This document shows, piece after piece, positions 23,681-37,161 of a DNA stretch of 64,000 nt. Under the pieces are notes generated by a model, which was not told the DNA's origin, did no database searches, and worked only from the letters and a program-made list of their open reading frames with translations. Within the stretch, counting starts at the first letter, position 1; each line of letters begins with the position of its first letter. This DNA comes from Limanda limanda (Eukaryota > Chordata > Actinopteri > Pleuronectiformes > Pleuronectidae), in assembly GCF_963576545.1 (NCBI RefSeq), contig NW_026870563.1, positions 248,001 to 312,000 on the forward strand. Reading direction: 5' to 3'. Position numbers and translations under genes: made by a program.

Positions 23681-26600
23681 GATATTCTTGAATAACTTTT
23701 TTTGTGAAGGTCGGAGAGACTTGGAAAGTGGTTGCATCTGGACTAATTTGGGTCCTGCGGATCGATTGGTACCATCCCCGAGCTTGTACGACCTTCGGAA
23801 GAGGTCGACCGACGAAATTCCCCCAAATCTGAGGAGATATTCTTGAATAACTTTTTTTGTGAAGGTCGGAGAGACTTGCAAGTAGGCTCTACCCCCACTA
23901 AATGGGGTAGCGCGCATCGATCGGTACCATCCTTGAGCTTCTCCGACTTTCGGAAGGGTTAGGGTTAGGGTTAGGGATGAAAGCACATAGGAGAAAGAGA
24001 TATTCTTGAATAACTTTTTTTGTGAAGGTCGGAGAGACTTGCAAGTAGGCTCTACCCCCACTAAATGGGGTAGCGCGCATCGATCGGTACCATCCTTGAG
24101 CTTCTCCGACTTTCGGAAGGGTTAGGGTTAGGGTTAGGGATGAAAGCACATAGGAGAAAGAGATATTCTTGAATGACTTTTTTTGTGAAGGTCGGAGAGA
24201 CTTGGAAAGTGGTTGCATCTGGACTAATTTGGGTCCTGCGGATCGATTGGTACCATCCCCGAGCTTGTACGACCTTCGGAAGAGGTCGACCGACGAAATT
24301 CCCCCAAATCTGAGGAGATATTCTTGAATAACTTTTTTTGTGAAGGTCGGAGAGACTTGCAAGTAGGCTTTACCCCCACTAAATGGGGTAGCGCGCATCG
24401 ATCGGTACCATCCTTGAGCTTCTCCGACTTTCGGAAGGGTTAGGGTTAGGGTTAGGGATGAAAGCACATAGGAGAAAGAGATATTCTTGAATAACTTTTT
24501 TTGTGAAGGTCGGAGAGACTTGCAAGTAGGCTCTACCCCCACTAAATGGGGTAGCGCGCATCGATCGATACCATCCTTGAGCTTCTCCGACTTTCGGAAG
24601 GGTTAGGGTTAGGGTTAGGGATGAAAGCACATAGGAGAAAGAGATATTCTTGAATAACTTTTTTTGTGAAGGTCGGAGAGACTTGCAAGTAGGCTCTACC
24701 CCCACTAAATGGGGTACCGCGCATCGATCGGTACCATCCTTGAGCTTCTCCGACTTTCGGAAGGGTTAGGGTTAGGGTTAGGGATGAAAGCACATAGGAG
24801 AAAGAGATATTCTTGAATAACTTTTTTTGTGAAGGTCGGAGAGACTTGGAAAGTGGTTGCATCTGGACTAATTTGGGTCCTGCGGATCGATTGGTACCAT
24901 CCCCGAGCTTGTACGACCTTCGGAAGAGGTCGACCGACGAAATTCCCCCAAATCTGAGGAGATATTCTTGAATAACTTTTTTTGTGAAGGTCGGAGAGAC
25001 ATGCAAGTAGGCTCTACCCCCACTAAATGGGGTAGCGCGCATCGATCGGTACCATCCTTGAGCTTCTCCGACTTTCGGAAGGGTTAGGGTTAGGGTTAGG
25101 GATGAAAGCACATAGGAGAAAGAGATATTCTTGAATAACTTTTTTTGTGAAGGTCGGAGAGACTTGCAAGTAGGCTCTACCCCCACTAAATGGGGTAGCG
25201 CGCATCGATCGGTACCATCCTTGAGCTTCTCCGACTTTCGGAAGGGTTAGGGTTAGGGTTAGGGATGAAAGCACATAGGAGAAAGAGATATTCTTGAATA
25301 ACTTTTTTTGTGAAGGTCGGAGAGACTTGCAAGTAGGCTCTACCCCCACTAAATGGGGTAGCGCGCATCGATCGGTACCATCCTTGAGCTTCTCCGACTT
25401 TCGGAAGGGTTAGGGTTAGGGATGAAAGCACATAGGAGAAAGAGATATTCTTGAATAACTTTTTTTGTGAAGGTCGGAGAGACTTGCAAGTAGGCTCTAC
25501 CCCCACTAAATGGGGTAGTGCGCATCGATTGGTACCATCCTTGAGCTTCTCCGACTTTTGGAAGGGTTAGGGTTAGGGTTAGGGATGAAAGCACATAGGA
25601 GAAAGAGATATTCTTGAATAACTTTTTTTGTGAAGGTCGGAGAGACTTGGAAAGTGGTTGCATCTGGACTAATTTGGGTCCTGCGGATCGATTGGTACCA
25701 TCCCCGAGCTTGTACGACCTTCGGAAGAGGTCGACCGACGAAATTCCCCCAAATCTGAGGAGATATTCTTGAATAACTTTTTTTGTGAAGGTCGGAGAGA
25801 CTTGCAAGTAGGCTCTACCCCCACTAAATGGGGTAGCGCGCATCGATCGGTACCATCCTTGAGCTTCTCCGACTTTCGGAAGGGTTAGGGTTAGGGTTAG
25901 GGATGAAAGCACATAGGAGAAAGAGATATTCTTGAATAACTTTTTTTGTGAAGGTCGGAGAGACTTGCAAGTAGGCTCTACCCCCACTAAATGGGGTAGC
26001 GCGCATCGATCGGTACCATCCTTGAGCTTCTCCGACTTTCGGAAGGGTTAGGGTTAGGGTTAGGGATGAAAGCACATAGGAGAAAGAGATATTCTTGAAT
26101 GACTTTTTTTGTGAAGGTCGGAGAGACTTGGAAAGTGGTTGCATCTGGACTAATTTGGGTCCTGCGGATCGATTGGTACCATCCCCGAGCTTGTACGACC
26201 TTCGGAAGAGGTCGACCGACGAAATTCCCCCAAATCTGAGGAGATATTCTTGAATAACTTTTTTTGTGAAGGTCGGAGAGACTTGCAAGTAGGCTTTACC
26301 CCCACTAAATGGGGTAGCGCGCATCGATCGGTACCATCCTTGAGCTTCTCCGACTTTCGGAAGGGTTAGGGTTAGGGTTAGGGATGAAAGCACATAGGAG
26401 AAAGAGATATTCTTGAATAACTTTTTTTGTGAAGGTCGGAGAGACTTGCAAGTAGGCTCTACCCCCACTAAATGGGGTAGCGCGCATCGATCGATACCAT
26501 CCTTGAGCTTCTCCGACTTTCGGAAGGGTTAGGGTTAGGGTTAGGGATGAAAGCACATAGGAGAAAGAGATATTCTTGAATAACTTTTTTTGTGAAGGTC

Positions 26601-26731
26601 GGAGAGACTTGCAAGTAGGCTCTACCCCCACTAAATGGGGTACCGCGCATCGATCGGTACCATCCTTGAGCTTCTCCGACTTTCGGAAGGGTTAGGGTTA
26701 GGGTTAGGGATGAAAGCACATAGGAGAAAGA
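22874..26731. repeat. Tandem higher-order repeat, 1932/1926 bp x 2 (B-4A-B-2A-B-3A)
   Basis: Copy 1 is 22874-24805 with B spacings 807, 481, 644. Copy 2 is 24806-26731 with 801, 481, 644; the 6-bp difference is one lost hexamer near 25410. Private markers confirm the pairing: GAGACATGCAAG at about 23069 and 25001 (offset 1932), GGGTACCGCGC at about 24715 and 26641 (offset 1926), and GAATGACTT at about 24173 and 26099. Confidence 0.9.
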
Positions 26732-28818
26732 GATATTCTTGAATAACTTTTTTTGTGAAGGTCGGAGAGACTTGGAAAGTGGTTGCATCTGGACTAATTT
26801 GGGTCCTGCGGATCGATTGGTACCATCCCCGAGCTTGTACGACCTTCGGAAGAGGTCGACCGACGAAATTCCCCCAAATCTGAGGAGATATTCTTGAATA
26901 ACTTTTTTTGTGAAGGTCGGAGAGACTTGCAAGTAGGCTCTACCCCCACTAAATGGGGTAGCGCGCATCGATCGGTACCATCCTTGAGCTTCTCCGACTT
27001 TCGGAAGGGTTAGGGTTAGGGTTAGGGATGAAAGCACATAGGAGAAAGAGATATTCTTGAATAACTTTTTTTGTGAAGGTCGGAGAGACTTGCAAGTAGG
27101 CTCTACCCCCACTAAATGGGGTAGCGCGCATCGATCGGTACCATCCTTGAGCTTCTCCGACTTTCGGAAGGGTTAGGGTTAGGGTTAGGGATGAAAGCAC
27201 ATAGGAGAAAGAGATATTCTTGAATAACTTTTTTTGTGAAGGTCGGAGAGACTTGCAAGTAGGCTCTACCCCCACTAAATGGGGTAGCGCGCATCGATCG
27301 GTACCATCCTTGAGCTTCTCCGACTTTCGGAAGGGTTAGGGTTAGGGTTAGGGATGAAAGCACATAGGAGAAAGAGATATTCTTGAATAACTTTTTTTGT
27401 GAAGGTCGGAGAGACTTGGAAAGTGGTTGCATCTGGACTAATTTGGGTCCTGCGGATCGATTGGTACCATCCCCGAGCTTGTACGACCTTCGGAAGAGGT
27501 CGACCGACGAAATTCCCCCAAATCTGAGGAGATATTCTTGAATAACTTTTTTTGTGAAGGTCGGAGAGACTTGCAAGTAGGCTCTACCCCCACTAAATGG
27601 GGTTGCGCGCATCGATCGGTACCATCTTTGAGCTTCTCCGACTTTCGGAAGGGTTAGGGTTAGGGTTAGGGATGAAAGCACATAGGAGAAAGAGATATTC
27701 TTGAATAACTTTTTTTGTGAAGGTCGGAGAGACTTGCAAGTAGGCTTTACCCCCACTAAATGGGGTAGCGCGCATCGATCGGTACCATCCTTGAGCTTCT
27801 CCGACTTTCGGAAGGGTTAGGGTTAGGGTTAGGGATGAAAGCACATAGGAGAAAGAGATATTCTTGAATAACTTTTTTTGTGAAGGTCGGAGAGACTTGG
27901 AAAGTGGTTGCATCTGGACTAATTTGGGTCCTGCGGATCGATTGGTACCATCCCCGAGCTTGTACGACCTTCGGAAGAGGTCGACCGACGAAATTCCCCC
28001 AAATCTGAGGAGATATTCTTGAATAACTTTTTTTGTGAAGGTCGGAGAGACTTGCAAGTAGGCTCTACCCCCACTAAATGGGGTTGCGCGCATCGATCAG
28101 TACCATCCTTGAGCTTCTCCGACTTTCGGAAGGGTTAGGGTTAGGGTTAGGGATGAAAGCACATAGGAGAAAGAGATATTCTTGAATAACTTTTTTTGTG
28201 AAGGTCGGAGAGACTTGGAAAGTGGTTGCATCTGGACTAATTTGGGTCCTGCGGATCGATTGGTACCATCCCCGAGCTTGTACGACCTTCGGAAGAGGTC
28301 GACCGACGAAATTCCCCCAAATCTGAGGAGATATTCTTGAATAACTTTTTTTGTGAAGGTCGGAGAGACTTGCAAGTAGGCTCTACCCCCACTAAATGGG
28401 GTTGCGCGCATCGATCAGTACCATCCTTGAGCTTCTCCGACTTTCGGAAGGGTTAGGGTTAGGGTTAGGGATGAAAGCACATAGGAGAAAGAGATATTCT
28501 TGAATAACTTTTTTTGTGAAGGTCGGAGAGACTTGCAAGTAGGCTCTACCCCCACTAAATGGGGTAGCGCGCATCGATCGGTACCATCCTTGAGCTTCTC
28601 CGACTTTCGGAAGGGTTAGGGTTAGGGTTAGGGATGAAAGCACATAGGAGAAAGAGATATTCTTGAATAACTTTTTTTGTGAAGGTCGGAGAGACTTGCA
28701 AGTAGGCTCTACCCCCACTAAATGGGGTAACGCGCATCGATCGGTACCATCCTTGAGCTTCTCCGACTTTCGGAAGGGTTAGGGTTAGGGTTAGGGATGA
28801 AAGCACATAGGAGAAAGA
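25124..28818. repeat. Block duplicated 12,038 bp to the right, copy 1
   Basis: The B units at 26088, 26732, 27376, 27857 and 28175 each have a partner exactly 12,038 bp to the right. The pair 25607/37651 is off by 6 because of a hexamer loss in each context. The rare variant GGGGTAACGCGC near 28728 has its partner at 40766, also at 12,038 bp. The coordinates are the outer limits within which the match can run; beyond them the A-run lengths differ. Confidence 0.85.
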
Positions 28819-29773
28819 GATATTCTTGAATAACTTTTTTTGTGAAGGTCGGAGAGACTTGGAAAGTGGTTGCATCTGGACTAATTTGGGTCCTGCGGAT
28901 CGATTGGTACCATCCCCGAGCTTGTACGACCTTCGGAAGAGGTCGACCGACGAAATTCCCCCAAATCTGAGGAGATATTCTTGAATAACTTTTTTTTTGA
29001 AGGTCGGAGAGACTTGCAAGTAGGCTCTACCCCCACTAAATGGGGTTGCGCGCATCGATCGGTACCATCCTTGAGCTTCTCCGACTTTCGGAAGGGTTAG
29101 GGTTAGGGTTAGGGATGAAAGCACATAGGAGAAAGAGATATTCTTGAATAACTTTTTTGTGAAGGTCGGAGAGACTTGCAAGTAGGCTCTACCCCCACTA
29201 AATGGGGTAGCGCGCATCGATCGGTACCATCCTTGAGCTTCTCCGACTTTCGGAAGGGTTAGGGTTAGGGTTAGGGATGAAAGCACATAGGAGAAAGAGA
29301 TATTCTTGAATAACTTTTTTTGTGAAGGTCGGAGAGACTTGGAAAGTGGTTGCATCTGGACTAATTTGGGTCCTGCGGATCGATTGGTACCATCCCCGAG
29401 CTTGTACGACCTTCGGAAGAGGTCGACCGACGAAATTCCCCCAAATCTGAGGAGATATTCTTGAATAACTTTTTTTGTGAAGGTCGGAGAGACTTGCAAG
29501 TAGGCTCTACCCCCACTAAATGGGGTAGCGCGCATCGATCGGTACCATCCTTGAGCTTCTCCGACTTTTGGAAGGGTTAGGGTTAGGGTTAGGGATGAAA
29601 GCACATAGGAGAAAGAGATATTCTTGAATAACTTTTTTTGTGAAGGTCGGAGAGACTTGCAAGTAGGCTCTACCCCCACTAAATGGGGTAGCGCGCATCG
29701 ATCGGTACCATCCTTGAGCTTCTCCGACTTTCGGAAGGGTTAGGGTTAGGGATGAAAGCACATAGGAGAAAGA
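28819..29773. repeat. Irregular segment with T-tract length changes
   Basis: Two B units (28819, 29299) are each followed by two A units. The A core near 28990 has a nine-T run caused by a G-to-T change, and the A core near 29154 has lost one T (six instead of seven). That makes the first B interval 480 instead of 481 bp. Nothing else is present. Confidence 0.82.
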
Positions 29774-30723
29774 GATATTCTTGAATAACTTTTTTTGTGA
29801 AGGTCGGAGAGACTTGGAAAGTGGTTGCATCTGGACTAATTTGGGTCCTGCAGATCGATTGGTACCATCCCCGAGCTTGTACGACCTTCGGAAGAGGTCG
29901 ACCGACGAAATTCCCCCAAATCTGAGGAGATATTCTTGAATAACTTTTTTTGTGAAGGTCGGAGAGACTTGCAAGTAGGCTCTACCCCCACTAAATGGGG
30001 TAGCGCGCATCGATCGGTACCATCCTTGAGCTTCTCCGACTTTTGGAAGGGTTAGGGTTAGGGTTAGGGATGAAAGCACATAGGAGAAAGAGATATTCTT
30101 GAATAACTTTTTTTGTGAAGGTCGGAGAGACTTGCAAGTAGGCTCTACCCCCACTAAATGGGGTAGCGCGCATCGATCGGTACCATCCTTGAGCTTCTCC
30201 GACTTTCGGAAGGGTTAGGGTTAGGGATGAAAGCACATAGGAGAAAGAGATATTCTTGAATAACTTTTTTTGTGAAGGTCGGAGAGACTTGGAAAGTGGT
30301 TGCATCTGGACTAATTTGGGTCCTGCAGATCGATTGGTACCATCCCCGAGCTTGTACGACCTTCGGAAGAGGTCGACCGACGAAATTCCCCCAAATCTGA
30401 GGAGATATTCTTGAATAACTTTTTTTGTGAAGGTCGGAGAGACTTGCAAGTAGGCTCTACCCCCACTAAATGGGGTTGCGCGCATCGATCGGTACCATCC
30501 TTGAGCTTCTCCGACTTTCGGAAGGGTTAGGGTTAGGGTTAGGGATGAAAGCACATAGGAGAAAGAGATATTCTTGAATAACTTTTTTTGTGAAGGTCGG
30601 AGAGACTTGCAAGTAGGCTCTACCCCCACTAAATGGGGTAGCGCGCATCGATCGGTACCATCCTTGAGCTTCTCCGACTTTCGGAAGGGTTAGGGTTAGG
30701 GTTAGGGATGAAAGCACATAGGA
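29774..30723. repeat. Tandem repeat, 475 bp x 2 (B-A-short A)
   Basis: The copies at 29774-30248 and 30249-30723 each hold one B, one full A and one A. Both B units carry CTGCAGATCG (about 29852 and 30327), a G-to-A change at a CpG that is otherwise found only in three B units at 48346, 49145 and 63325. The short A units have their two-hexamer tracts near 29742 and 30212, so the duplicated register can be drawn equally well from the preceding short A. This is a recent small duplication. Confidence 0.85.
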
Positions 30724-31536
30724 GAAAGAGATATTCTTGAATAACTTTTTTTGTGAAGGTCGGAGAGACTTGCAAGTAGGCTCTACCCCCACTAAATGGG
30801 GTAGTGCGCATCGATCGGTACCATCCTTGAGCTTCTCCGACTTTCGGAAGGGTTAGGGTTAGGGTTAGGGATGAAAGCACATAGGAGAAAGAGATATTCT
30901 TGAATAACTTTTTTTGTGAAGGTCGGAGAGACTTGCAAGTAGGCTCTACCCCCACTAAATGGGGTAGCGCGCATCGATCGGTACCATCCTTGAGCTTCTC
31001 CGACTTTTGAAAGGGTTAGGGTTAGGGTTAGGGATGAAAGCACATAGGAGAAAGAGATATTCTTGAATAACTTTTTTTGTGAAGGTCGGAGAGACTTGGA
31101 AAGTGGTTGCATCTGGACTAATTTGGGTCCTGCGGATCGATTGGTACCATCCCCGAGCTTGTACGACCTTCGGAAGAGGTCGACCAACGAAATTCCCCCA
31201 AATCTGAGGAGATATTCTTAAATAACTTTTTTTGTGAAGGTCGGAGAGACTTGCAAGTAGGCTCTACCCCCACTAAATGGGGTTGCGCGCATCGATCGGT
31301 ACCATCCTTGAGCTTCTCCGACTTTCGGAAGGGTTAGGGTTAGGGTTAGGGATGAAAGCACATAGGAGAAAGAGATATTCTTGAATAACTTTTTTTGTGA
31401 AGGTCGGAGAGACTTGCAAGTAGGCTCTACCCCCACTAAATGGGGTAGCGCGCATCGATCAGTACCATCCTTGAGCTTCTCCGACTTTCGGAAGGGTTAG
31501 GGTTAGGGTTAGGGATGAAAGCACATAGGAGAAAGA
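30724..31536. repeat. Segment with the TTCTTAAATAAC subfamily
   Basis: The end of a four-A run, the B at 31056 and two A units are present. The order of variants (GTAGTGCGC near 30804, TTTTGAAAGG near 31005, TTCTTAAATAAC near 31216, GGGGTTGCGCGC near 31282) is that of the 1451-bp unit near 8.5 kb. This small piece is therefore a displaced fragment of that higher-order repeat. GACCAACG at about 31186 is a private CpG transition. Confidence 0.8.
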
Positions 31537-33786
31537 GATATTCTTGAATAACTTTTTTTGTGAAGGTCGGAGAGACTTGGAAAGTGGTTGCATCTGGACT
31601 AATTTGGGTCCTGCGGATCGATTGGTACCATCCCCGAGCTTGTACGACCTTCGGAAGAGGTCGACCGACGAAATTCCCCCAAATCTGAGGAGATATTCTT
31701 GAATAACTTTTTTTGTGAAGGTCGGAGAGACTTGCAAGTAGGCTCTACCCCCACTAAATGGGGTAGCGCGCATCCATCGGTACCATCCTTGAGCTTCTCC
31801 GACTTTCGGAAGGGTTAGGGTTAGGGTTAGGGATGAAAGCACATAGGAGAAAGAGATATTCTTGAATAACTTTTTTTGTGAAGGTCGGAGAGACTTGCAA
31901 GTAGGCTCTACCCCCACTAAATGGGGTAGCGCGCATCGATCGGTACCATCTTTGAGCTTCTCCGACTTTCGGAAGGGTTAGGGTTAGGGTTAGGGATGAA
32001 AGCACATAGGAGAAAGAGATATTCTTGAATAACTTTTTTTGTGAAGGTCGGAGAGACTTGGAAAGTGGTTGCATCTGGACTAATTTGGGTCCTGCGGATC
32101 GATTGGTACCATCCCCGAGCTTGTACGACCTTCGGAAGAGGTCGACCGACGAAATTCCCCCAAATCTGAGGAGATATTCTTGAATAACTTTTTTTGTGAA
32201 GGTCGGAGAGACTTGCAAGTAGGCTCTACCCCCACTAAATGGGGTAGCGCGCATCGATCGGTACCATCCTTGAGCTTTTCCGACTTTCGGAAGGGTTAGG
32301 GTTAGGGTTAGGGATGAAAGCACATAGGAGAAAGAGATATTCTTGAATAACTTTTTTTGTGAAGGTCGGAGAGACTTGCAAGTAGGCTCTACCCCCACTA
32401 AATGGGGTAGCGCGCATCGATCGGTACCATCCTTGAGCTTCTCCGACTTTCGGAAGGGTTAGGGTTAGGGTTAGGGATGAAAGCACATAGGAGAAAGAGA
32501 TATTCTTGAATAACTTTTTTTGTGAAGGTCGGAGAGACTTGCAAGTAGGCTCTACCCCCACTAAATGGGGTAGCGCGCATCGATCGGTACCATCCTTGAG
32601 CTTCTCCGACTTTCGGAAGGGTTAGGGTTAGGGTTAGGGATGAAAGCACATAGGAGAAAGAGATATTCTTGAATAACTTTTTTTGTGAAGGTCGGAGAGA
32701 CTTGGAAAGTGGTTGCATCTGGACTAATTTGGGTCCTGCGGATCGATTGGTACCATCCCCGAGCTTGTACGACCTTCGGAAGAGGTCGACCGACGAAATT
32801 CCCCCAAATCTGAGGAGATATTCTTGAATAACTTTTTTTGTGAAGGTCGGAGAGACTTGCAAGTAGGCTCTACCCCCACTAAATGGGGTAGCGCGCATCC
32901 ATCGGTACCATCCTTGAGCTTCTCCGACTTTCGGAAGGGTTAGGGTTAGGGTTAGGGATGAAAGCACATAGGAGAAAGAGATATTCTTGAATAACTTTTT
33001 TTGTGAAGGTCGGAGAGACTTGCAAGTAGGCTCTACCCCCACTAAATGGGGTAGCGCGCATCGATCGGTACCATCTTTGAGCTTCTCCGACTTTCGGAAG
33101 GGTTAGGGTTAGGGTTAGGGATGAAAGCACATAGGAGAAAGAGATATTCTTGAATAACTTTTTTTGTGAAGGTCGGAGAGACTTGGAAAGTGGTTGCATC
33201 TGGACTAATTTGGGTCCTGCGGATCGATTGGTACCATCCCCGAGCTTGTACGACCTTCGGAAGAGGTCGACCGACGAAATTCCCCCAAATCTGAGGAGAT
33301 ATTCTTGAATAACTTTTTTTGTGAAGGTCGGAGAGACTTGCAAGTAGGCTCTACCCCCACTAAATGGGGTAGCGCGCATCGATCGGTACCATCCTTGAGC
33401 TTTTCCGACTTTCGGAAGGGTTAGGGTTAGGGTTAGGGATGAAAGCACATAGGAGAAAGAGATATTCTTGAATAACTTTTTTTGTGAAGGTCGGAGAGAC
33501 TTGCAAGTAGGCTCTACCCCCACTAAATGGGGTAGCGCGCATCGATCGGTACTATCCTTGAGCTTCTCCGACTTTCGGAAGGGTTAGGGTTAGGGTTAGG
33601 GATGAAAGCACATAGGAGAAAGAGATATTCTTGAATAACTTTTTTTGTGAAGGTCGGAGAGACTTGCAAGTAGGCTCTACCCCCACTAAATGGGGTAGCG
33701 CGCATCGATCGGTACCATCCTTGAGCTTCTCCGACTTTCGGAAGGGTTAGGGTTAGGGTTAGGGATGAAAGCACATAGGAGAAAGA
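31537..33786. repeat. Tandem higher-order repeat, 1125 bp x 2 (B-2A-B-3A)
   Basis: The copies are 31537-32661 and 32662-33786, with B spacings 481 and 644 in the first. The variant GCGCGCATCCATCGG, at 31771 and 32896, is private to this pair and lies at an exact 1125-bp offset. The second copy runs into a longer block shared with 5.5-9.7 kb. Confidence 0.88.
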
Positions 33787-36362
33787 GATATTCTTGAATA
33801 ACTTTTTTTGTGAAGGTCGGAGAGACTTGCAAGTAGGCTCTACCCCCACTAAATGGGGTAGTGCGCATCGATTGGTACCATCCTTGAGCTTCTCCGACTT
33901 TTGGAAGGGTTAGGGTTAGGGTTAGGGATGAAAGCACATAGGAGAAAGAGATATTCTTGAATAACTTTTTTTGTGAAGGTCGGAGAGACTTGGAAAGTGG
34001 TTGCATCTGGACTAATTTGGGTCCTGCGGATCGATTGGTACCATCCCCGAGCTTGTACGACCTTCGGAAGAGGTCGACCGACGAAATTCCCCCAAATCTG
34101 AGGAGATATTCTTGAATAACTTTTTTTGTGAAGGTCGGAGAGACTTGCAAGTAGGCTCTACCCCCACTAAATGGGGTAGCGCGCATCGATCGGTACCATC
34201 CTTGAGCTTCTCCGACTTTCGGAAGGGTTAGGGTTAGGGTTAGGGATGAAAGCACATAGGAGAAAGAGATATTCTTGAATAACTTTTTTTGTGAAGGTCG
34301 GAGAGACTTGCAAGTAGGCTCTACCCCCACTAAATGGGGTAGCGCGCATCGATCGGTACCATCCTTGAGCTTCTCCGACTTTCGGAAGGGTTAGGGTTAG
34401 GGTTAGGGATGAAAGCACATAGGAGAAAGAGATATTCTTGAATGACTTTTTTTGTGAAGGTCGGAGAGACTTGGAAAGTGGTTGCATCTGGACTAATTTG
34501 GGTCCTGCGGATCGATTGGTACCATCCCCGAGCTTGTACGACCTTCGGAAGAGGTCGACCGACGAAATTCCCCCAAATCTGAGGAGATATTCTTGAATAA
34601 CTTCTTTTGTGAAGGTCGGAGAGACTTGCAAGTAGGCTTTACCCCCACTAAATGGGGTAGCGCGCATCGATCGGTACCATCCTTGAGCTTCTCCGACTTT
34701 CGGAAGGGTTAGGGTTAGGGTTAGGGATGAAAGCACATAGGAGAAAGAGATATTCTTGAATAACTTTTTTTGTGAAGGTCGGAGAGACTTGCAAGTAGGC
34801 TCTACCCCCACTAAATGGGGTAGCGCGCATCGATCGATACCATCCTTGAGCTTCTCCGACTTTCGGAAGGGTTAGGGTTAGGGTTAGGGATGAAAGCACA
34901 TAGGAGAAAGAGATATTCTTGAATAACTTTTTTTGTGAAGGTCGGAGAGACTTGCAAGTAGGCTCTACCCCCACTAAATGGGGTAGCGCGCATCGATCGG
35001 TACCATCCTTGAGCTTCTCCGACTTTCGGAAGGGTTAGGGTTAGGGTTAGGGATGAAAGCACATAGGAGAAAGAGATATTCTTGAATAACTTTTTTTGTG
35101 AAGGTCGGAGAGACTTGCAAGTAGGCTCTACCCCCACTAAATGGGGTAGTGCGCATCGATCGGTACCATCCTTGAGCTTCTCCGACTTTCGGAAGGGTTA
35201 GGGTTAGGGTTAGGGATGAAAGCACATAGGAGAAAGAGATATTCTTGAATAACTTTTTTTGTGAAGGTCGGAGAGACTTGCAAGTAGGCTCTACCCCCAC
35301 TAAATGGGGTAGCGCGCATCGATCGGTACCATCCTTGAGCTTCTCCGACTTTTGAAAGGGTTAGGGTTAGGGTTAGGGATGAAAGCACATAGGAGAAAGA
35401 GATATTCTTGAATAACTTTTTTTGTGAAGGTCGGAGAGACTTGGAAAGTGGTTGCATCTGGACTAATTTGGGTCCTGCGGATCGATTGGTACCATCCCCG
35501 AGCTTGTACGACCTTCGGAAGAGGTCGACCGACGAAATTCCCCCAAATCTGAGGAGATATTCTTAAATAACTTTTTTTGTGAAGGTCGGAGAGACTTGCA
35601 AGTAGGCTCTACCCCCACTAAATGGGGTTGCGCGCATCGATCGGTACCATCCTTGAGCTTCTCCGACTTTCGGAAGGGTTAGGGTTAGGGTTAGGGATGA
35701 AAGCACATAGGAGAAAGAGATATTCTTGAATAACTTTTTTTGTGAAGGTCGGAGAGACTTGCAAGTAGGCTGTACCCCCACTAAATGGGGTAGCGCGCAT
35801 CGATCGGTACCATCCTTGAGCTTCTCCGACTTTCGGAAGGGTTAGGGTTAGGGTTAGGGATGAAAGCACATAGGAGAAAGAGATATTCTTGAATAACTTT
35901 TTTTGTGAAGGTCGGAGAGACTTGGAAAGTGGTTGCATCTGGACTAATTTGGGTCCTGCGGATCGATTGGTACCATCCCCGAGCTTGTACGACCTTCGGA
36001 AGAGGTCGACCGACGAAATTCCCCCAAATCTGAGGAGATATTCTTGAATAACTTTTTTTGTGAAGGTCGGAGAGACTTGCAAGTAGGCTCTACCCCCACT
36101 AAATGGGGTAGCGCGCATCGATCGGTACCATCCTTGAGCTTCTCCGACTTTCGGAAGGGTTAGGGTTAGGGTTAGGGATGAAAGCACATAGGAGAAAGAG
36201 ATATTCTTGAATAACTTTTTTTGTGAAGGTCGGAGAGACTTGCAAGTAGGCTCTACCCCCACTAAATGGGGTAGCGCGCATCGATCGGTACCATCTTTGA
36301 GCTTCTCCGACTTTCGGAAGGGTTAGGGTTAGGGTTAGGGATGAAAGCACATAGGAGAAAGA
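32173..36362. repeat. Block matching 5508-9697 at an offset of 26,665 bp
   Basis: Six consecutive B units (32662, 33143, 33950, 34431, 35401, 35882) each lie exactly 26,665 bp right of B units at 5997, 6478, 7285, 7766, 8736 and 9217. Subfamily markers agree across the block: CTTTGAGC, CTTTTCCGAC, GTAGTGCGCATCGATTGG, GAATGACTT, GGCTTTACC, GATCGATACC and TTCTTAAATAAC. Differences are single bases, for example ACTATCC near 33553 and ACTTCTTTTG near 34603 here. Coordinates are outer limits. Confidence 0.87.
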
Positions 36363-37161
36363 GATATTCTTGAATAACTTTTTTTGTGAAGGTCGGAGAG
36401 ACTTGGAAAGTGGTTGCATCTGGACTAATTTGGGTCCTGCGGATCGATTGGTACCATCCCCGAGCTTGTACGACCTTCGGAAGAGGTCGACCGACGAAAT
36501 TCCCCCAAATCTGAGGAGATATTCTTGAATAACTTTTTTTGTGAAGGTCGGAGAGACTTGCAAGTAGGCTCTACCCCCACTAAATGGGGTAGCGCGCATC
36601 GATCGGTACCATCCTTGAGCTTCTCCGACTTTCGGAAGGGTTAGGGTTAGGGTTAGGGATGAAAGCACATAGGAGAAAGAGATATTCTTGAATAACTTTT
36701 TTTGTGAAGGTCGGAGAGACTTGCAAGTAGGCTCTACCCCCACTAAATGGGGTAGCGCGCATCGATCGGTACCATCCTTGAGCTTCTCCGACTTTCGGAA
36801 GGGTTAGGGTTAGGGTTAGGGATGAAAGCACATAGGAGAAAGAGATATTCTTGAATAACTTTTTTTGTGAAGGTCGGAGAGACTTGCAAGTAGGCTCTAC
36901 CCCCACTAAATGGGGTAGTGCGCATCGATTGGTACCATCCTTGAGCTTCTCCGACTTTTGGAAGGGTTAGGGTTAGGGTTAGGGATGAAAGCACATAGGA
37001 GAAAGAGATATTCTTGAATAACTTTTTTTGTGAAGGTCGGAGAGACTTGGAAAGTGGTTGCATCTGGACTAATTTGGGTCCTGCGGATCGATTGGTACCA
37101 TCCCCGAGCTTGTACGACCTTCGGAAGAGGTCGACCGACGAAATTCCCCCAAATCTGAGGA
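36363..37161. repeat. Short irregular segment
   Basis: The B at 36363, three A units and the B at 37007 lie between two blocks with clear long-range partners. The third A carries GTAGTGCGCATCGATTGG and CTTTTGGAAG, as expected just before a B in the 807-bp family. Only satellite is present. Confidence 0.8.
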
